Of a DNA stretch of 64,000 nt, positions 18,084-26,208 are shown in pieces. Positions within the stretch are counted from its first letter, which is position 1, and each line of letters begins with the position of its first letter. This DNA is from CAYXVJ01 sp050309435 (GTDB taxonomy: Bacteria; Bacillota; Clostridia; Saccharofermentanales; Fastidiosipilaceae). Both the position numbers and the translations under genes were made by a program. The notes under the pieces were generated by a model. The model did not search any database. It saw only the letters and a program-made list of their open reading frames with translations, and had not been told where the DNA came from. The stretch is taken from contig JBNRMJ010000011.1 in NCBI GenBank assembly GCA_050309435.1, forward strand, positions 229,921-293,920, in the 5' to 3' direction.

Positions 18084-19325
18084 TTAAGCCTCTACTTTCT
18101 TGATGCACAGGCAGGCATTGTGACCGCCGAAACCAAGCGAGTTGCTGAGAGCATAGAATACATCTTGTTTCCTGCTGCCTTCGCTGACATAATCCAGATC
18201 ACAATCCGGATCCGATACTTTGAGCCCGATGGTCGGGGGAAGCAGATTCTCGCTGCAGGCTTTTGCCAGGACAATGGCTTCTACGGCTCCTGCGGCACCC
18301 AGAAGATGTCCTGTCATTGATTTAGTCGAACTCACGGCAGGTCTTTTATCCGAGCTGTCCATGAATCGATGGATGGCCGCTGTTTCCATAGCGTCGTTGA
18401 TCGGAGTGCCGGTTCCGTGAGCATTGATATAATCGATCGATTCCGGCTTTATACCTGCTTCCTTCGTCGCTTGAATCATGGCACGAACGGCACCGCTCCC
18501 CTCCGGATCAGGCGATGTTATATGGTATGCATCTGCCGTCGTACCGTATCCGGCAATTTCGGCTATAATCGCGGCTCCCCTGGCCCTGGCATGTTCGTAC
18601 TCTTCGAGCATCAGGATTCCTGCGCCTTCTCCCATGACAAAGCCGTTCCTCTCCTTATCAAAGGGAATGGATGCACGATCCGGGTCTTCCGAACTTGAAA
18701 GTGCGGTCATATTGCCAAAGCCGGCCAGAGCGACTTCGTTAATCGTAGCTTCGGTTCCACCTGCCAGACAGGCGACAAGTTCGCCGTATTTAATCTTGCG
18801 AAAGGCTTCGCCGATCGCGTGAGCTCCCGAAGCACAAGCCGTCGTTACCGCCATATTGGCTCCTTTGGCACCGTAAATCATGGATACGCGACCGGCAGCC
18901 ATGTTTCCGATCATCATGGGAATAAACAGCGGCGATACGCCGCGCGGCCCTTTTTCTGCGAGTTTCATGACTTCGCTTTGGAAGGTATCGATACCTCCGA
19001 TACCGCTGCCGATAATAACGCCTACTTCCCAGCAGTTATCTGCCGTAACATTAAACCCGGACTGCTCCATGGCTTCGGCACTCGCCGCGATGGCAAACTG
19101 GGTAAAGCGATCCATGCGTCTGGCTTCTTTTCTGTCCATATAGTCGAGCGGCTCGAAATCCTCTATACTTGCCGCCAGCTTTCCTTTATACAGACTTGTA
19201 TCAAACTTCGTAATCGGTCGAATTCCGTGTTTACCGGCGATTAAATTTTCCCAGAACGTATTGGTATTTAATCCGATCGGAGTTATGGAACCCGTACCTG
19301 TTATAACAACTCGTTTCATTGACAT
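18084..19325 (-). CDS. fabF: 3-oxoacyl-ACP synthase II FabF
   Basis: The condensing enzyme of 413 residues has nucleophile Cys164 in TTACASGAH and the two catalytic histidines in NAHGTGTPINDAMET and MTGHLLGAAGA. It elongates acyl-ACP with malonyl-ACP. The start at 19325 (MSMKRVVITGTG) has GAGGG eight bases before it; an in-frame start at 19361 lies inside fabG. It is placed between fabG and accB in the operon. Confidence 0.97.
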   Translation of the reverse strand: MSMKRVVITGTGSITPIGLNTNTFWENLIAGKHGIRPITKFDTSLYKGKLAASIEDFEPLDYMDRKEARRMDRFTQFAIAASAEAMEQSGFNVTADNCWEVGVIIGSGIGGIDTFQSEVMKLAEKGPRGVSPLFIPMMIGNMAAGRVSMIYGAKGANMAVTTACASGAHAIGEAFRKIKYGELVACLAGGTEATINEVALAGFGNMTALSSSEDPDRASIPFDKERNGFVMGEGAGILMLEEYEHARARGAAIIAEIAGYGTTADAYHITSPDPEGSGAVRAMIQATKEAGIKPESIDYINAHGTGTPINDAMETAAIHRFMDSSDKRPAVSSTKSMTGHLLGAAGAVEAIVLAKACSENLLPPTIGLKVSDPDCDLDYVSEGSRKQDVFYALSNSLGFGGHNACLCIKKVEA

Positions 19326-19338
19326 ACTCTTATCCCTC

Positions 19339-20112
19339 TCACATCGCCAGTCCGCCGGCAACTTCCAACGTTTGACCGGTTATATATGCCGCTTCGCCTG
19401 AGGCCAGAAACGAAACCGCTGCCGCGACTTCTTCGGCACCGCCGAATCGTTTCATGGCAATCTGTCTCAGAATCGCTTCTTGTATATCCTCGGATAAAGC
19501 CATAGTCATATCGGTGGTGATAAAACCCGGCGCAACGGCGTTACATGTGATATTTCTGGCTGCCAGTTCTTTGGCCGCGGTTTTTGTCAAGCCGATCAGG
19601 CCGGCTTTGGCGGCTGCGTAGTTGGCCTGGCCGGCATTACCGTACAAGCCGACCACCGAGCTTATATTGATGATGCGACCGTAACGCTTTTTCATCATGA
19701 CTTTCGCGGCCTCTCTGATCATGTAAAAAGGACCGGAAAGATCCGTTTGGATAACCTCGTTAAATTGCTCTGCACTCATGCGCAGCAGCAAGCCGTCGCG
19801 GTTGATGCCTGCGTTGTTAATCAGACATTCCAAGGATCCGGGCAAGCTAGCTGCCGCATCGATAATGACTTTGGCTCCCGATTCCGTGCCGGCATCCGCT
19901 TGAATCAAAATACAAGCGGCTCCGAATTTCCTTGCTTCTGCTTCTGTATTTTCGGCCGCAGCCTTGTTCGCATGATAATTGATCACGAGGTCGAAGCCGT
20001 CCTTTGCCAAACGGAGGGCAATCGCTTTACCGATACCACGCGAGGCTCCGGTAATGACTGCAACCGGTCGATTCTTTTGCTCCCCTGATTGATTTGTACT
20101 AACTGAACTCAT
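19339..20112 (-). CDS. fabG: 3-oxoacyl-ACP reductase FabG
   Basis: This short-chain dehydrogenase of 257 residues reduces 3-oxoacyl-ACP with NADPH. It shows the cofactor motif GASRGIGKA, NNAGINRDGLL and the catalytic YAAAK in ANYAAAKAGLIGLTK, with Ser in the preceding ISSVVG. The ribosome site AGGAGAGAGAT precedes the ATG. The first fifteen residues are polar and vary in the family. Confidence 0.96.
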   Translation of the reverse strand: MSSVSTNQSGEQKNRPVAVITGASRGIGKAIALRLAKDGFDLVINYHANKAAAENTEAEARKFGAACILIQADAGTESGAKVIIDAAASLPGSLECLINNAGINRDGLLLRMSAEQFNEVIQTDLSGPFYMIREAAKVMMKKRYGRIINISSVVGLYGNAGQANYAAAKAGLIGLTKTAAKELAARNITCNAVAPGFITTDMTMALSEDIQEAILRQIAMKRFGGAEEVAAAVSFLASGEAAYITGQTLEVAGGLAM

Positions 20113-20121
20113 ATCTCTCTC

Positions 20122-21117
20122 CTATAGTCGAAATAATGCGGCTCCGTAAGTCAGGCCACCGCCGAAACCACAGATGGCAACCAGACTGCCTGCCCGGATA
20201 CGACCTTCTTTTCTACAGGTATCCAGACCGATACCGATCGATGCCGAACTGGTATTCCCCGTTTCCGCCAGACCGCTGTATACCTTATCCATGCTTAGAC
20301 CCAGGCGTTTGGCGGCTGCTTCGAGAATTCTGTTGTTTGCCTGATGAGGGACCACATAGTCCAGATCGTCAACCTTCAGGCCGGCATCGTCCAAAACTTT
20401 TTGTAGGGCTTCGGCCATGGCGTTGACGGCGAAACGATAAACCTCTCGTCCCTCCATGCGCAAGCTTGCCGGAGCCTGAGAGAATCGCTCCGGAAAGCGT
20501 GTGGCTGCATCATCGGGCCACCAGGGATGCGGTGTCAGTTTATGGGCCGCCATCAGGACCCCACCCGCACTGCCGTCCGCTCCGAGTTTGGAAGCCAGAA
20601 GTTCGCCGCTGTCGTTTCTTCCCATGAGGACCGCAGAGGCCGCATCACCGAAGAGCACACAGGACGCGCGATCGCTAAAGTCGGTGATACCCGTCAACTT
20701 CTCGGAGGAGACAATCAGGACATATTTGATCTTGGGATCCAGAAGGTATCGGGCAGCCATATCAAAGGCATATACAAAACCGCTGCAAGCCGCGTTAATA
20801 TCCATGGCAAATGCATTCATCGCACCGATTTCCGCTTGTACGAGACAACTCAGACTCGGTGTCAGATAATCCGGTGTTACGGTGGTGCCGAGAATCAAAT
20901 CCACCTCGGATCCGTCGACGCCGGCATCCGCGAGTGCCGCTTCGGCCGCTCTGGCGCCCATGTACCAGGTGCTCTCGCCCGCGGACATATGCCGGCTATG
21001 AATACCGGTGCGGGTACGAATCCACTCGTCGGATGTATCCACGATCTCGACGAAATCATCGTTCCTGATAACAAGGTCGGGTAAATAGCTGCCGCTTCCT
21101 ATGATTCCAATTTTCAC
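20122..21117 (-). CDS. fabH: 3-oxoacyl-ACP synthase III FabH
   Basis: The 331-residue enzyme starts fatty-acid chains by condensing acetyl-CoA with malonyl-ACP. The triad is visible: Cys111 in INAACSGFVYA, His in VVPHQANNRI and Asn in ETGNTSSASIG. The start codon is GTG with GAGG seven bases upstream. It is the first gene of the minus-strand operon, and the promoter and operator array lie directly upstream. Confidence 0.97.
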   Translation of the reverse strand: MKIGIIGSGSYLPDLVIRNDDFVEIVDTSDEWIRTRTGIHSRHMSAGESTWYMGARAAEAALADAGVDGSEVDLILGTTVTPDYLTPSLSCLVQAEIGAMNAFAMDINAACSGFVYAFDMAARYLLDPKIKYVLIVSSEKLTGITDFSDRASCVLFGDAASAVLMGRNDSGELLASKLGADGSAGGVLMAAHKLTPHPWWPDDAATRFPERFSQAPASLRMEGREVYRFAVNAMAEALQKVLDDAGLKVDDLDYVVPHQANNRILEAAAKRLGLSMDKVYSGLAETGNTSSASIGIGLDTCRKEGRIRAGSLVAICGFGGGLTYGAALFRL

Positions 21118-21160
21118 TTCTCTACCTCAAATGCTGTTTCTTTGTCTCTTTGCGCGAAAT

Positions 21161-21176
21161 CTTGTAACTTTACAAG
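21161..21176. promoter_or_regulatory. 16-bp palindrome in the fabH leader
   Basis: CTTGTAACTTTACAAG has two perfect 7-bp arms around two bases, 44 bases upstream of fabH and downstream of its predicted transcription start. The two-base centre is too small for an RNA loop, so it more likely binds a protein dimer. It differs from the TTTGA/TCAAA array and may be a second operator. Confidence 0.4.
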
Positions 21177-21211
21177 CTTACGGCATTCGTTTATCTTAGA
21201 GATGATATATT

Positions 21212-21254
21212 TTTGATTATCAAATCTTTTGAAGATCAAACTATTTGATAGTTT
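21212..21254. promoter_or_regulatory. FabT/MarR-like operator array between fabH and fabD
   Basis: Five half sites alternate in orientation at an exact 8-bp step: TTTGA 21212, TCAAA 21220, TTTGA 21228, TCAAA 21236, TTTGA 21244. This yields overlapping dyads, including TTTGATTATCAAA (21212-21224) and AAACTATTTGATAGTTT (21238-21254). The first resembles the TTTGA-TCAAA operator described for FabT, the MarR-family repressor of fatty-acid genes in streptococci and relatives. The array covers the -10 box and start region of the fabH promoter. No MarR gene is in the window. Confidence 0.7.
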
Positions 21255-21278
21255 AAGCATTTATTCGCTCTCCGTCAA
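21250..21278 (-). promoter_or_regulatory. predicted fabH operon promoter
   Basis: On the minus strand TTGACG (21278-21273) and TAAACT (21255-21250) are separated by 17 bases, a good sigma-A-type match. The -10 overlaps the last dyad of the operator array, as expected for repression. Confidence 0.6.
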
Positions 21279-21331
21279 GTTCCGGAGAGTATTCGTCAAA
21301 AAGATTCACAAATAGAAACAAGGAGAATCCT

Positions 21332-22279
21332 ATGATAGAGACAGCGATTTTATTCAGCGGACAAGGGGCACAATACGTCGGCATGGGTCGGGATTTATCG
21401 CGTACTTCCCCGGCCGCCGGGAAAATTTATGAAACAGCATCTACACAGCTGGGGATTGATCTTCTCAACCTGGATGAAGAAGCACTGGCCGATACGCGTT
21501 ATACTCAGCTGGCTACTTTCACACTCAGCATGGCCGCATATGCTGCTCTCATCGAACTCACGGGTAATGCCAACAGCTTTTTCGTACCCGGCAAAATGGC
21601 CATGGCAGGATTTTCACTAGGCGAATACAGTGCTTTTTGTGCCGCGGGAGTGATTGACTTCAACGCTGCACTCGATCTGATTGCCTGCCGTTCGCAAGCG
21701 ATGAGCCGGGCTGCGGCCGAGACGAACGGGGCTATGTATGCGATTTTAGGTTTGGACGACGATTTCATCGTCTCAGAACTGGAAAAAGCACCCTTTTCCG
21801 ACAGGGTCTTCCCTGCCAACTTCAACAGTCCGGGTCAGCTGGTTATCGCCGGTTATGCCGATGACTGCGAACAAGCAGCCAATCATTTTCTGGAAAGCGG
21901 TGCAAAACGTGCAGTCAGGCTAAAGGTTTCCGGGGCCTTCCATACAAAATTGATGCAGTCAGCCGCGCAGCGATTGGCCGGCTATGCTGCCAACATCCGC
22001 TTTAAGTCAAGCGACCACTTGCTCTTCTCGAATATTTCCGCTGATGAATTGACCGCCCTCTCCTCTATGCCGGACTATCTGGCCTCCCACATGGTCAGCC
22101 CCGTGCAATGGACGAAGACTATATCAAACCTAAAAGAGCGAGGCGTAAAACGCTATATCGAGCTGGGTCCCGGAAAGACTCTATGCGGACTTGCCAAGCG
22201 CGTGGATCGGAAGGCGGTGTTCCTGAACATCGACGATTCTCAGAGTCTGGAGGAAGCATTTCAGATGCTTGCCCGCTGA
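21332..22279 (+). CDS. fabD: malonyl-CoA:ACP malonyltransferase FabD
   Basis: The 315-residue transferase loads malonyl groups onto ACP. It has the FSGQGAQYVGMG start, nucleophile Ser95 in GFSLGEYSAF, and catalytic His in SGAFHTKLM. The nucleophile loop reads GFSLG instead of the usual GHSLG. It is divergent from the rest of the fab genes and shares their intergenic control region; AAGGAGAATCCT precedes the ATG. Confidence 0.95.
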   Translation: MIETAILFSGQGAQYVGMGRDLSRTSPAAGKIYETASTQLGIDLLNLDEEALADTRYTQLATFTLSMAAYAALIELTGNANSFFVPGKMAMAGFSLGEYSAFCAAGVIDFNAALDLIACRSQAMSRAAAETNGAMYAILGLDDDFIVSELEKAPFSDRVFPANFNSPGQLVIAGYADDCEQAANHFLESGAKRAVRLKVSGAFHTKLMQSAAQRLAGYAANIRFKSSDHLLFSNISADELTALSSMPDYLASHMVSPVQWTKTISNLKERGVKRYIELGPGKTLCGLAKRVDRKAVFLNIDDSQSLEEAFQMLAR

Positions 22280-22366
22280 TTTAAAGCCCCTGTAACGGTA
22301 TTGTAAATAAGATTTAGTATACTGACTTGAGGATACCTGAAGCTTCTTTGTACATCGGAGGTACGT

Positions 22367-23959
22367 ATGACAATACCGCAAGCTCTCATCATCAGCCCTA
22401 ATTTTTACTGGTTGCTCTTATTGCTGGCCAGCGTCCTGATTGGCGGTCTTGGTATCTCTTTGTTCGTACTGAAGACGAGTCAAGCCAATCAGTATCAAAT
22501 CACGCTGCGTGACATCAACGACGGTCTGGCCGAAATCAAAGATCGCACGATGGATAACCGTGATCAAATCAGCTATTTGCTCCGTCGCAGCGAACGACGG
22601 GAGTTAATCGCAGCCTTCGACGATTTGTTAAGCCGTGCCGGTACTGACTATAAAAACGAATGGGTACCCGATCCGGCTCCTCTGGCCGTGGCGGCGAAGA
22701 ATACCGATAGTTACAGAAAACTCGGCGGCATAAGCTTCCAGGCCCCAAGCCTGGCGGGACTGATCGCGACCATTTTATTGATTGTTTGTCAGAACTTCCT
22801 GACCGGTAGTAATCCACTTATGTTGGCTTCCTCTCTCTTTCCGTTCCTGCTCGGGCTAAGTTTAACCTATTTGATTCAGTCCGCGGTCAAGGCAGATCGA
22901 GAGAACATCGACTTTCGCATCGAGCGTCTTCTCGAACGTCTTAAGCTGATTTTACCTGTCTATAGCGACGAGGCGGCCAGTGCGCTTCTGGTCGAACGTT
23001 TCGTGACCTACAACCAGAATCTCAGCGAATCCGCCAAGGATCTGGTCGCAAGCGAAGTCATCGCAGGCGTCAGCCAAAATCTCGAAGAACTGTTAGAACG
23101 CGATGTCGTGCCTTCTCTAACCAGAAGCAGCCAAACCATCAGCGATCTGGCCCGCGACCTGGCCGGACAGCAAGATAATAAAATGGCCGAACTCGCTTCT
23201 TCTTTTAGCGAGCAACTCACGACGCAATTAAATACACTCTTCGAACCTGTAAATAAGCAGCTCCTGACCTATGTCTCGATGATGGAGGAAAATCAGGAAC
23301 GTGTAAATGAGTCATTAAGGGACTTCACTATGCACCGGGAATCTCTGGATTTAGTTTCGAAGGACGTTTCGACCTCGCTCGAGTGTCTGCGCGTCGAAAG
23401 AGACGGCTGGCAGGCAGAGCGACAGGCATTAAACGAAGTTCTCGCTCAGATTACGGAAGCGGGCAGCAAGCTGATCGATCTTCAAAACAGTGCGGCAGAA
23501 ACACTGGCCGACCGTTTAGATGCTCTGGGGATCAATCTGGACTCGTTTGCCGAGTCCACTGCTTCTTCTCTTAAGCAACTGGCCGATATCAACAGTCGAC
23601 TCGATGATTTACTTCGCGACACGAACCTGGAAAATTCAAAAACCGTACAGGATTACCGTATCCTCAGCAGCGAAATTATGGCAGCCGCCAAAAACATGGA
23701 GCAAACCAATATGGTGCTGGCGTCCAGCGTCAACGAATTGAATACGGCCCTGGCCGATTCGGTCGGAGGCTTTCGTCATCAGATCCAAACACAAGTGAAC
23801 AGCACGCTCGAAGATTTCGACAGAGGGCTGGCGGAAATGAGTCTACGCCTTTCTCACAGCGTAACGGAAATCAGAGATACCGTGAATTCCATGAATCGTT
23901 TAACCGACGACAGCCGTGCACGCGACCGGCTCTCCCTGCAACACAAGGCGGAGAATTAA
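22367..23959 (+). CDS. MotA/TolQ/ZorA-like membrane protein with long coiled-coil tail, 530 aa
   Basis: The layout is one N-terminal membrane helix (about 14-35), a cytoplasmic stretch to 120, a membrane hairpin (about 127-145 and 151-172), then some 350 residues of polar, heptad-like helix to the end. That is the order seen in ExbB/TolQ/MotA channel proteins and most closely in ZorA, where a long cytoplasmic tail follows the channel part. The channel motifs are only loosely kept (SLAGLIATILLIV, FLLGLSLTYLIQSAVKAD). A CGGAGGTACGT ribosome site precedes the ATG. The next gene starts two bases after the stop. No MotB/OmpA-like partner is encoded nearby, so ion-driven function is uncertain. Confidence 0.6.
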   Translation: MTIPQALIISPNFYWLLLLLASVLIGGLGISLFVLKTSQANQYQITLRDINDGLAEIKDRTMDNRDQISYLLRRSERRELIAAFDDLLSRAGTDYKNEWVPDPAPLAVAAKNTDSYRKLGGISFQAPSLAGLIATILLIVCQNFLTGSNPLMLASSLFPFLLGLSLTYLIQSAVKADRENIDFRIERLLERLKLILPVYSDEAASALLVERFVTYNQNLSESAKDLVASEVIAGVSQNLEELLERDVVPSLTRSSQTISDLARDLAGQQDNKMAELASSFSEQLTTQLNTLFEPVNKQLLTYVSMMEENQERVNESLRDFTMHRESLDLVSKDVSTSLECLRVERDGWQAERQALNEVLAQITEAGSKLIDLQNSAAETLADRLDALGINLDSFAESTASSLKQLADINSRLDDLLRDTNLENSKTVQDYRILSSEIMAAAKNMEQTNMVLASSVNELNTALADSVGGFRHQIQTQVNSTLEDFDRGLAEMSLRLSHSVTEIRDTVNSMNRLTDDSRARDRLSLQHKAEN

Positions 23960-23960
23960 G

Positions 23961-25226
23961 ATGAATTCAAAGGTATTTCCGGGCCGTTTCGCTGAAGCGC
24001 TCGGCGAAATACGGAAAGCCCATATCCTCCCTTCGGAACGTGCCGGGAGTTTGGAAGACAGTCGAAAACTCCTGCTCTTGTTGCGCTCGGAAGATAATTC
24101 GATCCATGCGACTCGACTGAAGCGCCTGACAAGCCGCGAACAACAAGCGATATACGGACTATATATACTAACTTCGGTTCCCGAGGAGCTCCGCTTGATT
24201 GACGAGCTTGTCATCCGCTATGCCAGCTGGACACTCTTTAATGCCGGCTGGACCGTTTTTCAGCTATACTTTCCCCATCAGGCGATTCAACGCAGTTTAG
24301 CATGGCTCTGGCGCTTTCTAAACAGTTCCGTAGAGAAAGCCGGACCCAAACCGCCATTCTTCCTTCGGATATTACCGGAAACGGTGTCGCTTCGCCTGCC
24401 CGCGGCCGAACTGTTGACATCCGCTCTGGCTCTTCTTCGTAAAGAAACGAGTCGCGAGGATAATCCCCGGAGCCTGAACAATTTCCTGATCACGCGTCAT
24501 ATTCTGCGAGAGGGGCGTTTTGCCGCGATGCTTTTCGAGCTATGGATGCTGGAAGAAGAGGACAAGCTCTTGATCGAACATCTGGCTTTACTTCGTCCGA
24601 CCTGGCCTCTGCTCCCCCCAAAAGACCTGGCGAAATTATTGAAACGTGTTCTGAACAGTACACAATTATGCGACAGCGAGCGAAGAATACTGCTATACAG
24701 TATCGACGATGCCATTGACGAGAGACCCTTCAATTCTTTTATCGAGTCATCGGCAAATAAGGAAGCATCAGGCGAACGTCGTAAACAGTTTTTAAGCGCT
24801 CTCGGCCGGCCGGAACGCGAAGCCTGGGAAGCCTGGAATATACTGGATACACTAAGAAATCAATATCGTGCTTATCCTGTCAAACAGGACTTTATGCTTC
24901 GCTTTCATACGCGTCTACGTGCCTTCTATAAACTCGGAAACTCGACCATCGCCTGGGAATTTCCCGGTTTTTTCCTCGTGGACAGCATTCTGGAACCCGA
25001 ATACAGCTACATTTATCCCGATGAGCATTATAAAGCGACCCTCTCGTCTTCCCCTTCAACGGGATTCGACCCGGGCCGCCCTTCGATTCCATTCAGGACG
25101 ATTGATAATCCGCAGGATGCCGTAAAAAAGAACAGCATCTTTCAAATTCAATATGTCGAACCGATGCTTTCGCGAGCCTCCGAATTCATGGCTATCAAAC
25201 TGGGTATGCGTCCGCCTGTCCGCTAA
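23961..25226 (+). CDS. uncharacterised protein coupled to the ZorA-like gene, 421 aa
   Basis: The protein is not recognised. It is soluble, helical and leucine-rich, with many Trp and Arg residues; a Trp- and Phe-rich patch (ASWTLFNAGWTVFQLYF) near residue 95 and a EREAWEAWNILDTLRNQYR segment near 277 stand out. No signal peptide, P-loop or nuclease motif is visible. The ATG at 23961 overlaps the preceding context so closely (one base after its TAA, GGCGGAG upstream) that the two genes must be translated together, which suggests a complex. The convergent dehydrogenase gene ends 12 bases away. Confidence 0.65.
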   Translation: MNSKVFPGRFAEALGEIRKAHILPSERAGSLEDSRKLLLLLRSEDNSIHATRLKRLTSREQQAIYGLYILTSVPEELRLIDELVIRYASWTLFNAGWTVFQLYFPHQAIQRSLAWLWRFLNSSVEKAGPKPPFFLRILPETVSLRLPAAELLTSALALLRKETSREDNPRSLNNFLITRHILREGRFAAMLFELWMLEEEDKLLIEHLALLRPTWPLLPPKDLAKLLKRVLNSTQLCDSERRILLYSIDDAIDERPFNSFIESSANKEASGERRKQFLSALGRPEREAWEAWNILDTLRNQYRAYPVKQDFMLRFHTRLRAFYKLGNSTIAWEFPGFFLVDSILEPEYSYIYPDEHYKATLSSSPSTGFDPGRPSIPFRTIDNPQDAVKKNSIFQIQYVEPMLSRASEFMAIKLGMRPPVR

Positions 25227-25238
25227 ACGTATACACCT

Positions 25239-26207
25239 TTAGTATCTGCGATCGTAATCTACAACATTCCGGGACGGCTGACCGTTTTTGGTGATGGCAT
25301 CGATATTCTCGAGTATGATTTCCAGGACCCGGTCATTGTAATCGGGTCTCTTTCCGGATATATGGGGAGTAATCAGGACATTGGGCAGTGCCCACAGCTC
25401 GTGATCGGAAGGCAGCGGCTCGGGGTCGGTTACATCCAGTGCCGCATAAGCCGGTATGCCGGCTTTCAATGCTTCGATCAAATCCCCGGTGACCACGGAA
25501 GCCCCCCGGCCCGCATTCACAAATATCGAACCATCCTTCATTCGGGAGAAGAAATCCCGATTAAAGAAGTGGCGGCTTTCATCGGTCAGAGGCAGGATCG
25601 CGACGATCACATCAGCCTCGCCTATACGTGCCATGGCTTTATCGCTCGTTAGGACCTCGTGCATATGTGCGACAGCGCGTCCGCTTCGGTTCACACCAAT
25701 CGTTTTCATATCGAACGCATTGACGGCAAGCCGGGCAATAGACTCGCCGATCGCACCTGTTCCGAAAATCATCATGGTTTTTCCCTGCAGTAGATCCGGA
25801 TCGAAATCACTGTTCCATTCGTTCTTCAACTGATGTTTCACAGAATGAACCACCCCGCGCCCGATCGCCAGAAGCATGGCAAAAACAGATTCCCGGATAG
25901 AATAGCCATGTACACCGCTGGATGTCGTGAGATAAATTCCGTGCTTCTTCATCCAATCCTGGTTCAGGCTGTCTACACCGGCCGAAAAGGTCTGGATCCA
26001 TCCGAGCTCAAGCTTCGATAATGCTTCAAATCGGGCGGCATATTCATCTGACCAGCCCAGGACGGCATAAATGCCTGAAAGCGTCTCGTCATTAAGCTGA
26101 TTCAAGTCTTCGTAAAGAAAATCGAAATCAGCCGTCTCCTCGCGAAGCCTGGCTAAATGCTCATCGCTAAATTGCTTGCTTAATAAGATCTTACGCTTCT
26201 GAGTCAT
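25239..26207 (-). CDS. D-2-hydroxyacid dehydrogenase family protein
   Basis: The 322-residue NAD-dependent enzyme has the Rossmann motif GTGAIGES, VNAGRGASVVTGDLIEAL, DVTDPEPLP and TPHISG with the active-site His. It reduces or oxidises a 2-keto/2-hydroxy acid; the substrate cannot be assigned. It begins one base after the alpha-amylase stop with AAGGGG upstream, so the two are cotranscribed, although no metabolic link is obvious. Confidence 0.88.
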   Translation of the reverse strand: MTQKRKILLSKQFSDEHLARLREETADFDFLYEDLNQLNDETLSGIYAVLGWSDEYAARFEALSKLELGWIQTFSAGVDSLNQDWMKKHGIYLTTSSGVHGYSIRESVFAMLLAIGRGVVHSVKHQLKNEWNSDFDPDLLQGKTMMIFGTGAIGESIARLAVNAFDMKTIGVNRSGRAVAHMHEVLTSDKAMARIGEADVIVAILPLTDESRHFFNRDFFSRMKDGSIFVNAGRGASVVTGDLIEALKAGIPAYAALDVTDPEPLPSDHELWALPNVLITPHISGKRPDYNDRVLEIILENIDAITKNGQPSRNVVDYDRRY

Positions 26208-26208
26208 A

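Noticed and set aside
21118..21331. FapR- or FadR-type operator
   Set aside because: The repeats are TTTGA/TCAAA with 3-bp gaps, not the FapR (TTAGTACC-type) or FadR (TGAATGA-type) sites.
22367..25226. A complete Zorya defence system
   Set aside because: ZorB (MotB/OmpA-like) and the ZorC, ZorD or ZorE nuclease/helicase genes are absent here; only a ZorA-like layout can be claimed.
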